Shown one piece after another: positions 39,346 to 47,782 of a stretch of 64,000 bases of DNA. The notes beneath the pieces are model-generated. The model did no database searches. It had not been told where the DNA came from and worked only from the letters and a program-made list of their open reading frames with translations. The first letter of the stretch is position 1, and each line of letters begins with the position of its first letter. Position numbers and translations under genes: made by a program. Source of the stretch: Streptomyces guryensis (lineage in GTDB: Bacteria; Actinomycetota; Actinomycetes; Streptomycetales; Streptomycetaceae); the NCBI RefSeq assembly GCF_021261325.1, contig NZ_JAJSBI010000002.1:434001-498000 (forward strand), given 5' to 3'.

Positions 39346-39795
39346 ATGGCGATCGGGGCCTTCTCGGCGACGACGGAGGAAAAGACCGACGGCGGCGCGG
39401 AACAGGCGCAGCCGTCCGAGCTACGGAAAAGACTGGGCCGGGCGGACCTGAAGTCGGTGCCCGAGGCACGCAGGGCACTGCGCGAGCTGTTACGGCAGTG
39501 GGGCAGGCCCGGCCGCTCGGAGATAGCGGAGCTGCTCACCAGCGAACTCGTCACCAACGCACTCATCCACACCGACCACGACGCGGTGCTGACGGCCACC
39601 GTCGGACCCCGTGGACTGCGGGTGGAGGTGAGGGACTTCGTGGGCCGCAGGCCCAGACTGCGCGTACCGAACGCCGACGACGGCACGCACGGCAGAGGCC
39701 TGGTCCTGGTGCAGTCCCTCGCGGACGCGTGGGGGGTACGGGCGCACGGGGTGGGGAAGGCGGTGTGGTTCGAACTCGACGCCGGAGCGGCGTGA
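39346..39795 (+). CDS. HATPase-type anti-sigma-factor-like ATP-binding protein
   Basis: 149 residues from the ATG at 39346, preceded by GAGGAGG; in-frame ATGs at 39256 and 39316 would give longer N-termini. The HATPase_c_2 fold is visible: LKSVPEARRALRELLRQWG as helix 1, the N-box SELVTNALIHTDHDAV that binds Mg-ATP, VEVRDFVGRRPRL as the G1 box (less canonical than D-x-G-x-G-x-P) and GRGLVLVQSLADAWGV as the G2 box. Streptomyces has dozens of such RsbW/SpoIIAB relatives, many without a linked sigma factor, as here. Partner and target are unknown. A strong terminator follows the stop. Confidence 0.85.
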   Translation: MAIGAFSATTEEKTDGGAEQAQPSELRKRLGRADLKSVPEARRALRELLRQWGRPGRSEIAELLTSELVTNALIHTDHDAVLTATVGPRGLRVEVRDFVGRRPRLRVPNADDGTHGRGLVLVQSLADAWGVRAHGVGKAVWFELDAGAA

Positions 39796-39801
39796 CACAG
39801 A

Positions 39802-39833
39802 AAGGGGGCGTGACCCGAAGGTCACGCCCCCTT
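39802..39833. terminator. strong bidirectional stem-loop
   Basis: A perfect 14-bp stem with a CGAA tetraloop (39816-39819) lies 6 bases after the HATPase stop and 16 bases before the stop of the convergent DUF2637 gene. It ends in a short T-containing tail on both strands. Confidence 0.9.
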
Positions 39834-39849
39834 CTCGTGCAGGCCGTCG

Positions 39850-40890
39850 CTAGCCGAACTGCTGCTCGAGGTCCTTGAGCTTGCGCTCCAGGGAGTCGAG
39901 GCGTGGCAGCGCCATGGTGTCGTCCTCCGCGGTGAGGTCGACGGTCACCGGTTCAGAACCGGCTTTGCGGACGGGCTGCAGGGACGGGCGTGAGCGCACG
40001 GGCAGCGGTTCCGGGGTCGATATGGCAGGCTCCGCGGAAACCGAGGCGGAGGCCCGCTCAAGAGCCTGGGGCTCCGACTGACGTCCGCCGCCGCGGCCGA
40101 TGAACCCGCGGTGGCCTCGGCTGATGGCCTTGAGCTGGGCGCGCTCCAGGCGGTCGTGCTCCCGTCGGCGCAGCCGGTTCTGCTCCTTCTGTCGCTGGTC
40201 CTCGCGTACCTCGTCGACCGCCTCGTCCAGGCTGCGCACGTTCTCCAGCAGCATCAGCGACCAGGCCTTGTAGGTCTCGCGGGGGGCCCGCAGCCAGCGG
40301 ACGATACGGATCTGCGGCAGCGGGCGCGGCACCAGACCCTGCTCGCGCAGCGCGGCCCGGCGGGTCTGCTTCAGGGCGCGGTCGAAGAGGACGGCCGCAG
40401 AAAGGGACATGCCGGAGAAGAACTGGGGCGCGCCGTCGTGGCCGATGCCCCGGGGCGCGTGCACCCAGTTGAACCAGGCCGCGGCGCCCGCGAACGTCCA
40501 CACGAGTATCCGGGAGCCGAGGGCCGCGTCACCGTGGCTGGCCTCGCGCACCGCGAGCACGGAACAGAACATGGCCGCTCCGTCCAGGCCGAACGGCACC
40601 AGGTATTCCCAGCCGTTGGTCAGGCCGAGGTTCTGCTGGCCGAAGCCGACCAGGCCGTGGAAGGAGAGGGCGGCGGCGACCGCCGCACAGCAGAACAGCA
40701 GGACGTAGGAGGCGGTTCCATATATGGCCTCCTTGCGCCGACGGCGCTCCTCGCTGCGCTCCCACGTGTCGTCCTTCGCGTGCTCCCCGGACCGCTTGCT
40801 GCGCGCGAGCACCGCAACCGCCGCCAGCATGCCCAGGAGCAGTACGGCGCCCGGAAGCAGCCAGTCCAGCGATATGTCGGTCAGTCTCAT
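39850..40890 (-). CDS. DUF2637 family membrane protein
   Basis: 346 residues from the ATG at 40890. An N-terminal hydrophobic segment (WLLPGAVLLLGMLAAVAVLA) is followed by a very basic linker (RSEERRRRKEAIYG) and four membrane helices that match DUF2637 (VLLFCCAAVAAALSFHGLVGF, EYLVPFGLDGAAMFCSVLAV, AWFNWVHAPRG). The C-terminal 150 residues are charged and coil-like (DQRQKEQNRLRRREHDRLERA), ending in LDSLERKLKDLEQQFG, a likely coiled coil. DUF2637 proteins are common in Streptomyces, often near plasmid-transfer-like genes, but no transfer genes are seen here. The function is unknown. Confidence 0.82.
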   Translation of the reverse strand: MRLTDISLDWLLPGAVLLLGMLAAVAVLARSKRSGEHAKDDTWERSEERRRRKEAIYGTASYVLLFCCAAVAAALSFHGLVGFGQQNLGLTNGWEYLVPFGLDGAAMFCSVLAVREASHGDAALGSRILVWTFAGAAAWFNWVHAPRGIGHDGAPQFFSGMSLSAAVLFDRALKQTRRAALREQGLVPRPLPQIRIVRWLRAPRETYKAWSLMLLENVRSLDEAVDEVREDQRQKEQNRLRRREHDRLERAQLKAISRGHRGFIGRGGGRQSEPQALERASASVSAEPAISTPEPLPVRSRPSLQPVRKAGSEPVTVDLTAEDDTMALPRLDSLERKLKDLEQQFG

Positions 40891-41192
40891 CTGGGGTCCC
40901 TTGCATTGGGATAGGGCGTAACGCCCGCCATAGTGGCCCAATCCCACCGGCCCTCAGGGGGTTTCGGGGCAAGAGGCCGCCAAGGAAGTGCAAGGGGATG
41001 CCCAGGGCGGCGTTCTGCTCGAACTGCCGCTTGAGGGGCGGGAGTTGAGTTCGAATAAGAGTACCCGTACGGATGGTTCCACGGAAAGTTCCTGCGACAG
41101 GTGAGGAAGTTGTGAATTGCCTGTAACCGGGCGGGCGCCTTGTTCCCGCAGATCTTACGGGACGGTCGGCGGCCGGAGTGCCTGAGGGTGCC
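40891..41192. other. 302-base intergenic region
   Basis: No gene is supported. It should hold the promoter of the DUF2637 gene. The only structure seen is a weak TCCCG...CGGGA hairpin at about 41144-41162, near the end of the frameshifted gene that follows. Confidence 0.5.
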
Positions 41193-41712
41193 TCAACTCG
41201 CGGCGTCGGCTGACGGCTTGCCGACGCGGTCCGCGTCGCGGATGGCGCAGGTGCCCTCGGGTTGCACCGTGGAGAACGCGCGGCAGCTCGCCCGGACCCG
41301 CCCCCGGCGGCAGCGCGCCTCCAGCTCCCGCGCGGCCCGCCGCTCCTTGCCGGGCGGGCGGACAGGAGAAGTACGGTCATGTTGCCGAGGGGGGCAGGGG
41401 TGGCCCGGTCGTACGAGACGTGGGTCACGGGGAGGCGCGGCAGTCCGAAGCTCTCGACCACGCCGGCCGGGCGCGGACTCGGTGGTCGCGCAGCACCTGT
41501 GCGTCGTCCCGTGCCAGGAATGTGTCGAGCCCGACTCCGCCCTCCGTCGGCGAGGTGGCGGAGATCCGTCCAACGCCTCCAGGGGCCCGCTCGTCGGGCT
41601 TTACCTCCAGGGCGACCGGCCGGGGGAAGGTCCTGGTCAGGCGGGCGTGGGCGTCGGAGAGTGCCGAGTGGGGCGCAGGCGTGCGGAGACCGTCGATCCG
41701 CGACGGATACAT
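41193..41712 (-). pseudogene. frameshifted gene downstream of an iron box
   Basis: A start ATG at 41712 opens MYPSRIDGLRTPAPHSALSD and continues well (TFPRPVALEVKPDERAPGGV, FLARDDAQVLRDHRVRARP) to about 41460. There the sensible frame moves to another one (VVESFGLPRLPVTHVSYDRA, LGNMTVLLLSARP), and near 41365 to a third (GKERRAARELEARCRRGRVR, EGTCAIRDADRVGKPSADAA) ending at 41193. Coding character is kept in three successive frames, which indicates two frameshifts, either real mutations or sequencing errors. I do not recognise the protein. Being directly behind a DmdR/IdeR-type box it was probably iron-repressed. Confidence 0.6.
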
Positions 41713-41721
41713 GACGAATAA

Positions 41722-41740
41722 AAAGGCAAGGCTAACCTTA
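41722..41740 (-). promoter_or_regulatory. iron box (DmdR/IdeR/DtxR-type operator)
   Basis: AAAGGCAAGGCTAACCTTA matches 14 of 19 positions of the known palindromic consensus TTAGGTTAGSCTAACCTAA, with a perfect right half-core AGGCTAACCT. It lies 10 bases upstream of the ATG at 41712 on the minus strand, in a locally AT-rich stretch, so it would overlap the promoter. Confidence 0.75.
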
Positions 41741-41850
41741 TTTATGGTCAATGGGATTTGAACTGATGACAACTGCGCCTAAGGTGCTTGACGGACGAGT
41801 AACAACCCGCCGTAATGACCCCAAGTACCGACACGTCCGGAGGAGGACCC

Positions 41851-42651
41851 GTGCAGCAGAGCGCCCACAGCTCCGCGGAGACGGGGGTTCCGGAGGCCCG
41901 GACCGGCGGGGTGCCCAGGGTGCCGCCGCAGCCCAGGGCCCAGGACGTGGACCGGGAGCGTGGCGTCGCCGCGGAGGTCACCCGTGGCGAGCACACGCAC
42001 AGTGAGCAGCCGATTCCCCGGCCCCGCCTGGTCCAGCGGGCCTCCGTGCGCGGGCAGATCCTCGACGCGCTGCGCACCGCGCTGGTCGCGGGCGAGCTGA
42101 CGCCGGGCGAGGTGTACTCGGCGCCCGCGCTGGGGGAGCGGTTCGGGGTCTCCGCGACGCCGGTGCGGGAGGCCATGCAGCAGCTCGCCCTGGAGGGCGC
42201 CGTCGAGGTCGTTCCCAACCGGGGCTTCCGGGTGGTCGAGCGCGGGGCCCGCGAACTGGCCGAACTGGCCGAGGTTCGTGCGCTGATCGAGATCCCCGTG
42301 ATGCTCCGGCTGGCCCGTACGGTGCCCGCCGAGCGGTGGACCGCGCTGCGCCCCCTCGCCGAGGCGACTCTCCGCGCCGCGTCCTCCGGCTGCCGCGCGA
42401 CGTACGCCGAGTCCGACCGCACCTTCCATCGCGCGCTGTTCGCCCTGTCCGGCAACGCACAACTCGTGCAGATCGCCGACGACCTCCACCGCCGCGCCCA
42501 GTGGCCCCTGGTGGGCGGCCCGTCCTCACGTGGCCACGCCGACCTCCTGGCAGACGCGACCCAACACACGGCCCTGCTGGAAGCGCTGATCGCTGGGGAT
42601 CTGGACGTGGTGCGGGCACTGGTGGGCGGACACTTCGCGGGGGCGTCCTGA
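41851..42651 (+). CDS. GntR family transcriptional regulator, FCD type
   Basis: 266 residues from the GTG at 41851, chosen because GGAGGAGGA ends just upstream; an ATG at 41815 in the same frame lacks such a site. After a disordered, charged N-terminus of about 60 residues comes the winged helix-turn-helix (QILDALRTALVAGELTPGEV, SAPALGERFGVSATPVREAM). It is followed by an all-helical FCD ligand domain (LAELAEVRALIEIPVMLRLA, YAESDRTFHRALFALSGN, DATQHTALLEALIAGDLDVV). Metal-binding Asp and His of FCD domains are suggested by ESDRTFH and TQHTALLEA. The extended N-terminus is unusual. The target is unknown. Confidence 0.88.
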   Translation: MQQSAHSSAETGVPEARTGGVPRVPPQPRAQDVDRERGVAAEVTRGEHTHSEQPIPRPRLVQRASVRGQILDALRTALVAGELTPGEVYSAPALGERFGVSATPVREAMQQLALEGAVEVVPNRGFRVVERGARELAELAEVRALIEIPVMLRLARTVPAERWTALRPLAEATLRAASSGCRATYAESDRTFHRALFALSGNAQLVQIADDLHRRAQWPLVGGPSSRGHADLLADATQHTALLEALIAGDLDVVRALVGGHFAGAS

Positions 42652-42663
42652 GCGCTGCGGGAC

Positions 42664-42700
42664 GTGTGGTCCGTCAGGGGTTGCCCCCGACGGACCACAC
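42664..42700. terminator. stem-loop terminator between convergent genes
   Basis: A perfect 12-bp stem starting GTGTGGTCCGTC, with a further GGGG/CCCC pairing inside the loop, lies 12 bases after the GntR stop and 28 bases before the DUF2231 stop. Confidence 0.85.
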
Positions 42701-42728
42701 GCGCGTCCCGTCAGGGCGCTGACGCAGG

Positions 42729-43232
42729 TCAGCCGTCCCCGTCGGCCGATCCGGTCGCCGTCTTCGAGTAGCCGTCCTGCCAGGCCGCCTTCGCGCCGGA
42801 GTCGCCGATGCGGTAGACGTCCACGACGGCGCCCGCCGCCACCGCGAGGGACAGCACGGTGGCCGCGATCCGGATGACGGACCCCGACCGGGCGCCGTCC
42901 TGCTGTGCCGCTGACCGGCGGGTCGTCCACCACACCGCCGCCGCCAGGACGAACAGACCCAGTGCCCAGGGGAGCAGTCCGTCGCCGAGCTCCGCGTGCT
43001 GCCGTACGAGGGCGCTGCTGCCCACGTGCTTCTCCAGCCACTCGCCGGCCCCCGTGGTCAGCGGCACGCTCACCAGGGTGACCAGGGCCAGCACCGGCAG
43101 CACCAGGCCCATGCGGCGGGCGGCGGCCGGCCACACGGCGCACACGACCAGGGCCAGGGCCGTCAGCGGTACCAGTACCACGACGAAATGGACCAGCAGG
43201 ACATGTGCGGGCAAGCCGTTGACGAGGCTCAT
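42729..43232 (-). CDS. DUF2231 family membrane protein
   Basis: 167 residues from the ATG at 43232, with GGAGGAG 6 bases upstream. The N-terminus (SLVNGLPAHVLLVHFVVVLVP) has the Leu-Pro-x-His-x-x-x-x-His pattern of DUF2231, whose His residues may bind heme or metal. Four membrane segments follow, with a conserved-looking WLEKHVGSSALVRQHAELGDG loop, also typical of the family (E-H...H-x-x-x-G). The C-terminus is hydrophilic and ends in a Gly/Asp tail. The function of the family is unknown. It is alone between a convergent GntR gene and a TPR-like gene. Confidence 0.82.
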   Translation of the reverse strand: MSLVNGLPAHVLLVHFVVVLVPLTALALVVCAVWPAAARRMGLVLPVLALVTLVSVPLTTGAGEWLEKHVGSSALVRQHAELGDGLLPWALGLFVLAAAVWWTTRRSAAQQDGARSGSVIRIAATVLSLAVAAGAVVDVYRIGDSGAKAAWQDGYSKTATGSADGDG

Positions 43233-43324
43233 CAGGCGCTCCTCCATGGGGGGTTGGGCGCGCCAGACTGGCACAGCAACCTCTCAGGTTCCTCTGAGTG
43301 GTCTCTGGGCCGCCGCGGCACTCC

Positions 43325-44107
43325 TCACGCAGTGGCCGCCCCCGCCGCAGGCGGCGCCAACTGCCGCGCCAGCCACGTCGGTACGCCCCCGAGCAACTGG
43401 AACAGCCGCCGGGCCTCCTCACGCAGGCGCGACGCCTCCGGCTCCGCCTCGGCGTCCGCGAGCGACGCCAGGGCGGGCGCCGTACCGACCAGATACCCCA
43501 GTTCCTCACGGATCCGCAGGGATTCGGCGAACCCGTGCCGGGCCTCCGCCAACTCCCCTTCCCGCAGGGCCAGTCCCGCCAGATGCCGCCAGGTGAAGGA
43601 GAGCAGCAGAAGGTCGCCGTGCGCGGTGGCGCCGGCGTGCGCGCGGCGGAACGCGGCGCGGGCCGCCTGCGGCGCCTGGGCGAGGTTCTGGGCCACCAGC
43701 CCGCGCCGGAAGTCCAGCAGCGCCCGTCCCGCCGCCCCCGGAGGGATCAGCGCCGCCGTCCGCCCGAGCGCGGCACGCGCCTCGTCGGCCCGGTCCCGGA
43801 CCCCCAGCAGCGTCGCCGCGTACGCCAAGTACCCCCGTTCACAAGCGGCCGCGCCCCGCTCGTCGTCGGTGTGGGCCAGCGCCTCGGCCGTACGCAGCGC
43901 GTCCTCGGCCTCCTCCCAGCCCTGCTCGGTGTACAGACACCGCTCGACCAGCAGCGCGGCCCGCTGCAGCGCGGCGTCCGCGGTGCGGGGCTGGAGCAGG
44001 GCCGCCGCGTCGGCCCAGCAGGCGCGTGAGCGCAGCCGCCATACCGCGGTCTGGAGGGGATCGTCACCAGCGGTCGTTCCGTTACCAGACATGGCGGTAT
44101 GCGCCAC
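43325..44107 (-). CDS. TPR-like helical repeat protein
   Basis: 260 residues from the GTG at 44107, behind GGGAGG. The protein is almost all helix and very Ala-rich, with paired helices such as AALLVERCLYTEQGWEEAED, RGAAACERGYLAYAATLLGV, GLVAQNLAQAPQAARAAFRR and LAGLALREGELAEARHGFAE. Their 34-residue period and the W/L-G-Y/A-F-P positions fit degenerate TPR units. No enzyme or DNA-binding domain is seen, so a scaffold role is likely. It may be linked to the PucR regulator that lies 153 bases downstream on the same strand, but no coupling is evident. Confidence 0.75.
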   Translation of the reverse strand: MAHTAMSGNGTTAGDDPLQTAVWRLRSRACWADAAALLQPRTADAALQRAALLVERCLYTEQGWEEAEDALRTAEALAHTDDERGAAACERGYLAYAATLLGVRDRADEARAALGRTAALIPPGAAGRALLDFRRGLVAQNLAQAPQAARAAFRRAHAGATAHGDLLLLSFTWRHLAGLALREGELAEARHGFAESLRIREELGYLVGTAPALASLADAEAEPEASRLREEARRLFQLLGGVPTWLARQLAPPAAGAATA

Positions 44108-44260
44108 GTTGCCCTCCCCGAGCACGCCATCGAGCTATGAGTGGTGGCGGCATCTCAGCACGAATCGCGGCGCCCGGCCAAGGGGGTGGGTGAAGGATTT
44201 CACAAAGTCGTGGGACAGCGACGGCACTTCGTGTCACCCCCGTGGCATGCCCGGGTGACC

Positions 44261-45961
44261 TCAGCTCATGCGCAACGCCAGGAAGAAATCCAGCTTGTCC
44301 TCCAGCCGGGACAGGTCACGGCTCGTCAACTGCTCGATCCGCCCGACCCGATAGCGCAGCGTGTTGACGTGCAGGTGCAGCCGGGTCGCGCAGCGCGTCC
44401 AGGAGCCGTCGCAGTCGAGGAACGCCTCCAGGGTGGGGATCAGCTCGGCGCGGTGGCGGCGGTCGTAGTCGCGCAGCGGATCCAGCAGCCGCGCGGTGAA
44501 GGCCCGCCGTACGTCGTCCGGGACGAACGGGAGCAGCAGGACGTGCGAGGCCAGTTCCTGGTGGCCCGCCGCGCACACCCGCCCGGGACGCGCCGCCGCC
44601 ACCCGCCGCGCGTGCCGCGCCTCCTCCAGCGCCCCGCGCAGCCCCTCCGCAGAGTGCACGGCCGCGCTGACGCCCAGCGTCACCTGCCCGTCGCCGTCCA
44701 GTCCGGCCGACAGCGGGTCCCGTACGGACTCCAGCAGCGCGTCCGCGAGGATGCCGGACTCCGAGCCGTCGTGCTCGGTGGAGACGGCAGGCAGCGGTAC
44801 GAGGGCGATGGCCTCGTCGCCCGTGTGGGCCACGGCGATGCGGTCGGAGGGCTCCGGGCCGGTGGCGAGCGGGTCGACGAGGATCTCCTCCAGGAGCGAC
44901 TGGGCGACCGGCCCCGCCTCGATGTCGCCACCCTCCCACTCGACCGTGGCCACGACCACCTGCCAGTGCGGGGCGGCCCCCAGGCCGGGCAGCAGCACCG
45001 GCGCGGCCACCCGCAGCCGGGCGGCGATCTCGGCGGGCGCGGCACCCGCCTGCACCAGCTCCAGGACCTCCTGCGCCAGCCGCCTGCGCACCGTGCGCGC
45101 CGCGTCCCGCCGGTCCCGCTCGACCGAGATCAGCTGGGTGACGCCCTGGAGCAGGTCCAGCCGTTCCGCGGGCCAGTCCCCGGCGTCCGCCTCGACGGCC
45201 AGCAGCCAGTCCGACAGGACCGTCTCGCGCACGTCCCGGGTGGCCTGCGGGGCACGCCCTGCCCCGGCCGCCGCCGGGCGGCCCCCCGAGCTGCGGATCG
45301 GGAAGAGGCTGTACGTGGCCGGACCGAGCGTCACGCGATGGGGGCCGCGCCGGCCCGTGCGGGCGGCGGCGAGGTGCTCGGCGGCCAGCCCGGCGCAGGT
45401 GTCGGCGGGCAGCCCGGGGCCCGCGACCTTCGGGCCCGCGATCAGCCGTCCGGTGGGGGACAGCACCCAGGCCCGCAGGTCCAGGTCGGAGCCGAGCAGG
45501 TCGAGGACCACGTCCGGGCCGCCGCCCGCCGGGCCGGAGGTCATCATCCGCCGGTGCCGGTCGACCACGGCCGCGAGGTCCCCGGCGCGCTCCCCGGACA
45601 CCTGCCGTACGACGTGCTCGGTGATCGTCGCGAACGCCACCGACTCGTGCACCGCGAACAGCGGCAGGCGGTGCCGGACACACGCCACGACCAGGTCGTC
45701 CGGGATGTCCCCGAGCTCCGCCTCGCCGGCCGCCAGCGCGACCACCCCCGCCTGCGCCAGGATCCGTACGAACGCCTCGGAGTCGTCGGCGTCGCGGCGC
45801 CAGGCCAGTCCCGTGAGGACCAGCTCCCCGCCCGAGAGGTAGCGGCTGGGATCCCTGAGGTCGGTGGTCATCACACCGCGCACGGTGCGGTCCAGCTCGT
45901 CCTCGCCGCCGAGCAGCCGCAGGCCCAGCGCGTCGGTGTCCAGCAGTGCGCGCAGCCGCAT
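44261..45961 (-). CDS. PucR family regulator of purine catabolism
   Basis: 566 residues from the ATG at 45961. An N-terminal PucR domain (LRALLDTDALGLRLLGGEDEL, RGVMTTDLRDPSRYLSGGEL) is followed by a GGDEF-like middle region that gives no signature. The C-terminal helix-turn-helix of the PucR/CdaR type is DCDGSWTRCATRLHLHVNTLRYRVGRIEQLT. In known systems PucR-type proteins sense purine breakdown products such as allantoin and control xanthine dehydrogenase and uricase genes. The xanthine dehydrogenase operon starts 344 bases away in the opposite direction, which supports that role here. Repressor or activator is not decidable from the sequence. Confidence 0.9.
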   Translation of the reverse strand: MRLRALLDTDALGLRLLGGEDELDRTVRGVMTTDLRDPSRYLSGGELVLTGLAWRRDADDSEAFVRILAQAGVVALAAGEAELGDIPDDLVVACVRHRLPLFAVHESVAFATITEHVVRQVSGERAGDLAAVVDRHRRMMTSGPAGGGPDVVLDLLGSDLDLRAWVLSPTGRLIAGPKVAGPGLPADTCAGLAAEHLAAARTGRRGPHRVTLGPATYSLFPIRSSGGRPAAAGAGRAPQATRDVRETVLSDWLLAVEADAGDWPAERLDLLQGVTQLISVERDRRDAARTVRRRLAQEVLELVQAGAAPAEIAARLRVAAPVLLPGLGAAPHWQVVVATVEWEGGDIEAGPVAQSLLEEILVDPLATGPEPSDRIAVAHTGDEAIALVPLPAVSTEHDGSESGILADALLESVRDPLSAGLDGDGQVTLGVSAAVHSAEGLRGALEEARHARRVAAARPGRVCAAGHQELASHVLLLPFVPDDVRRAFTARLLDPLRDYDRRHRAELIPTLEAFLDCDGSWTRCATRLHLHVNTLRYRVGRIEQLTSRDLSRLEDKLDFFLALRMS

Positions 45962-46070
45962 TCTCGTCGCCGCCGTTCTTTGTCTCGAAATCTACGATGA
46001 GTGGTGAGGATGGTCGGTGGGAGGAGCCCGGCGACCGGTGCGCGCGGCGCATCCTTTGATTGCCAGGCTG

Positions 46071-46092
46071 TTTCCTGCGTTTCTACAGGAAA
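46071..46092. promoter_or_regulatory. inverted repeat in the pucR/xdh divergent region
   Basis: TTTCCTG-N8-CAGGAAA is a perfect 7-bp inverted repeat inside the 344-base gap 45962-46305 between the PucR gene and the xanthine dehydrogenase operon. It is AT-richer than its surroundings and is the best candidate for the regulator site. Nothing else in the gap is coding. Confidence 0.5.
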
Positions 46093-46305
46093 ACCAAGAG
46101 GTTACTGATGACCTCCGTTCATACGAATCTACAAGATGCCCGGCCTGGCCAGCCAACTCCTTCATGGTTTCCGTGACTGACCTGGGTGGAGCACGGCGCT
46201 GTGTACTGGCTCCACTCCGCGTAAACAGCACATGAACAAGCCGGGCCCACCGCACCAGATCTGGCTTGATCCGTACGACTCACGAGACGAAGAAGAGAGC
46301 CGGTC

Positions 46306-47196
46306 ATGGACTTCCTTCGCCCCGCCAGCTGGGAGGAGGCGCTCGCCGCCAAGGCTGAGCACCCCACCGCTGTGCCCATTGCGGGCGGCACCGATGTGAT
46401 GGTCGAGATCAACTTCGACCACCGCCGGCCCGAGTACCTGCTCGACCTGAACCGCATCGGCGACCTCACCGAGTGGGAGGTCGGCGAGGACACGGTGCGG
46501 CTAGGGGCCTCCGTCCCGTACTCGAAGATCATGGAGAGCCTGCGCGCCGAGCTGCCGGGTCTCGCACTCGCCTCGCACACGGTCGCCTCCCCGCAGATCC
46601 GCAACCGCGGCGGCGTCGGCGGCAACCTCGGCACCGCCTCCCCGGCCGGCGACGCCCACCCCGCGCTGCTCGCGGCGGGCGCCGAGGTCGAGGTCGAGTC
46701 GGTGCGCGGCTCCCGGCTGATCCCGATCGACGAGTTCTACACCGGCGTGAAGCGCAACGCGCTCGCCGACGACGAGCTCATCAAGCGCGTGCACATCAAG
46801 AAGGCCGACGGCCCGCAGCAGTACTCCAAGGTCGGCACGCGCAACGCGATGGTCATCGCCGTGTGCGCCTTCGGCCTGGCCCTGCACCCGTCGTCGCGCA
46901 CCGTCCGTACGGGCATCGGTTCCGCGGCGCCCACACCCGTCCGGGCGAAGGCCGCGGAGGAGTTCCTGAACGCGGCGCTCGAAGAGGGCGGCTTCTGGGA
47001 CAACGGAAAGATCATCACCCCGTCGGTCGCCAAGCAGTTCGCGGAGCTGTGCTCCGGCGCCTGCAACCCGATCGACGACGTCCGGGGCACGGCGAGCTAC
47101 CGCCGTCACGCGGTGGGCGTCATGGCGCGCCGCACGCTGACCTGGACCTGGGAGTCGTACCGCGGCGCCCGCCGCACCACCGAGGGAGCTGCGTGA
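46306..47196 (+). CDS. xanthine dehydrogenase FAD-binding subunit
   Basis: 296 residues from the ATG at 46306, after GAAGAAGAGAG. The CoxM/XdhB-type FAD domain is complete: PIAGGTDVMVEINFDHR at residues 24-40, RLGASVPYSKIMESL, and SPQIRNRGGVGGNLGTASPAGD with the second FAD-contact loop (G-N-L-x-x-A-S-P-x-G-D). The C-terminal CO-dehydrogenase-flavoprotein domain (RVHIKKADGPQQYSKVGTRN) follows. The subunit passes electrons from the 2Fe-2S clusters to NAD+ or another acceptor. The next gene overlaps the stop by one base. Confidence 0.93.
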   Translation: MDFLRPASWEEALAAKAEHPTAVPIAGGTDVMVEINFDHRRPEYLLDLNRIGDLTEWEVGEDTVRLGASVPYSKIMESLRAELPGLALASHTVASPQIRNRGGVGGNLGTASPAGDAHPALLAAGAEVEVESVRGSRLIPIDEFYTGVKRNALADDELIKRVHIKKADGPQQYSKVGTRNAMVIAVCAFGLALHPSSRTVRTGIGSAAPTPVRAKAAEEFLNAALEEGGFWDNGKIITPSVAKQFAELCSGACNPIDDVRGTASYRRHAVGVMARRTLTWTWESYRGARRTTEGAA

Positions 47197-47780
47197 TGCG
47201 CGTCAACTTCACCGTCAACGGACGTCCGCAGGAAGCCGACGACGTCTGGGAGGGCGAGAGCCTGCTCTACGTCCTGCGAGAGCGCCTGGGTCTGCCCGGC
47301 TCCAAGAACGCCTGCGAGCAGGGCGAGTGCGGTTCCTGCACGGTCCGCCTGGACGGAGTGCCCGTGTGTGCCTGCCTGGTGGCCGCCGGTCAGGTCGAAG
47401 GCCGTGAGGTCGTGACCGTCGAGGGTCTGGCGGACTTCGCCAAGCAGCGCGCCGAGCACGGCGGTTGTGCCTCCGGTGCCTGCGGTACGTCGCTGCAGGA
47501 CTCCCAGCAGTGGGCGGCCAAGGGGCAGGACTCCCAGACCGGCGAAGGCACCGAACTCTCCCCCATCCAGCAGGCGTTCATCGACGCCGGCGCCGTCCAG
47601 TGCGGGTTCTGCACCCCCGGTCTGCTGGTCGCCGCCGACGAGATGCTCGAACGCAACCCGAACCCGAGCGACGCGGACATCCGCGAGGCCCTGTCGGGCA
47701 ACCTGTGCCGCTGCACGGGCTACGAGAAGATCATGGACGCGGTCCGCCTGGCGGCCGCCCGGCAGGGAGAGGCGGTCTGA
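47196..47780 (+). CDS. xanthine dehydrogenase 2Fe-2S subunit
   Basis: 194 residues from the ATG at 47196, which shares its A with the preceding stop (TGATG). The N-terminal plant-ferredoxin fold has CEQGECGSCTVRLDG and VCACLVAAG for the first cluster. The C-terminal helical domain has VQCGFCTPG and GNLCRCTGYEKIM for the second. Between them lies an extra segment of about 40 residues (FAKQRAEHGGCASGACGTSL) with two additional Cys that most 160-residue homologues lack. It passes electrons from the Mo centre to FAD. Confidence 0.93.
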   Translation: MRVNFTVNGRPQEADDVWEGESLLYVLRERLGLPGSKNACEQGECGSCTVRLDGVPVCACLVAAGQVEGREVVTVEGLADFAKQRAEHGGCASGACGTSLQDSQQWAAKGQDSQTGEGTELSPIQQAFIDAGAVQCGFCTPGLLVAADEMLERNPNPSDADIREALSGNLCRCTGYEKIMDAVRLAAARQGEAV

Positions 47781-47782
47781 CG

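Noticed and set aside
39850..40890. An integrated plasmid or conjugative element suggested by the DUF2637 gene
   Set aside because: No integrase, replication or transfer genes nearby and no attachment repeats were seen.
46017..46235. A 72-codon plus-strand ORF before the xanthine dehydrogenase operon
   Set aside because: No ribosome site, no domain, and it covers the likely regulatory repeat; seen as chance.
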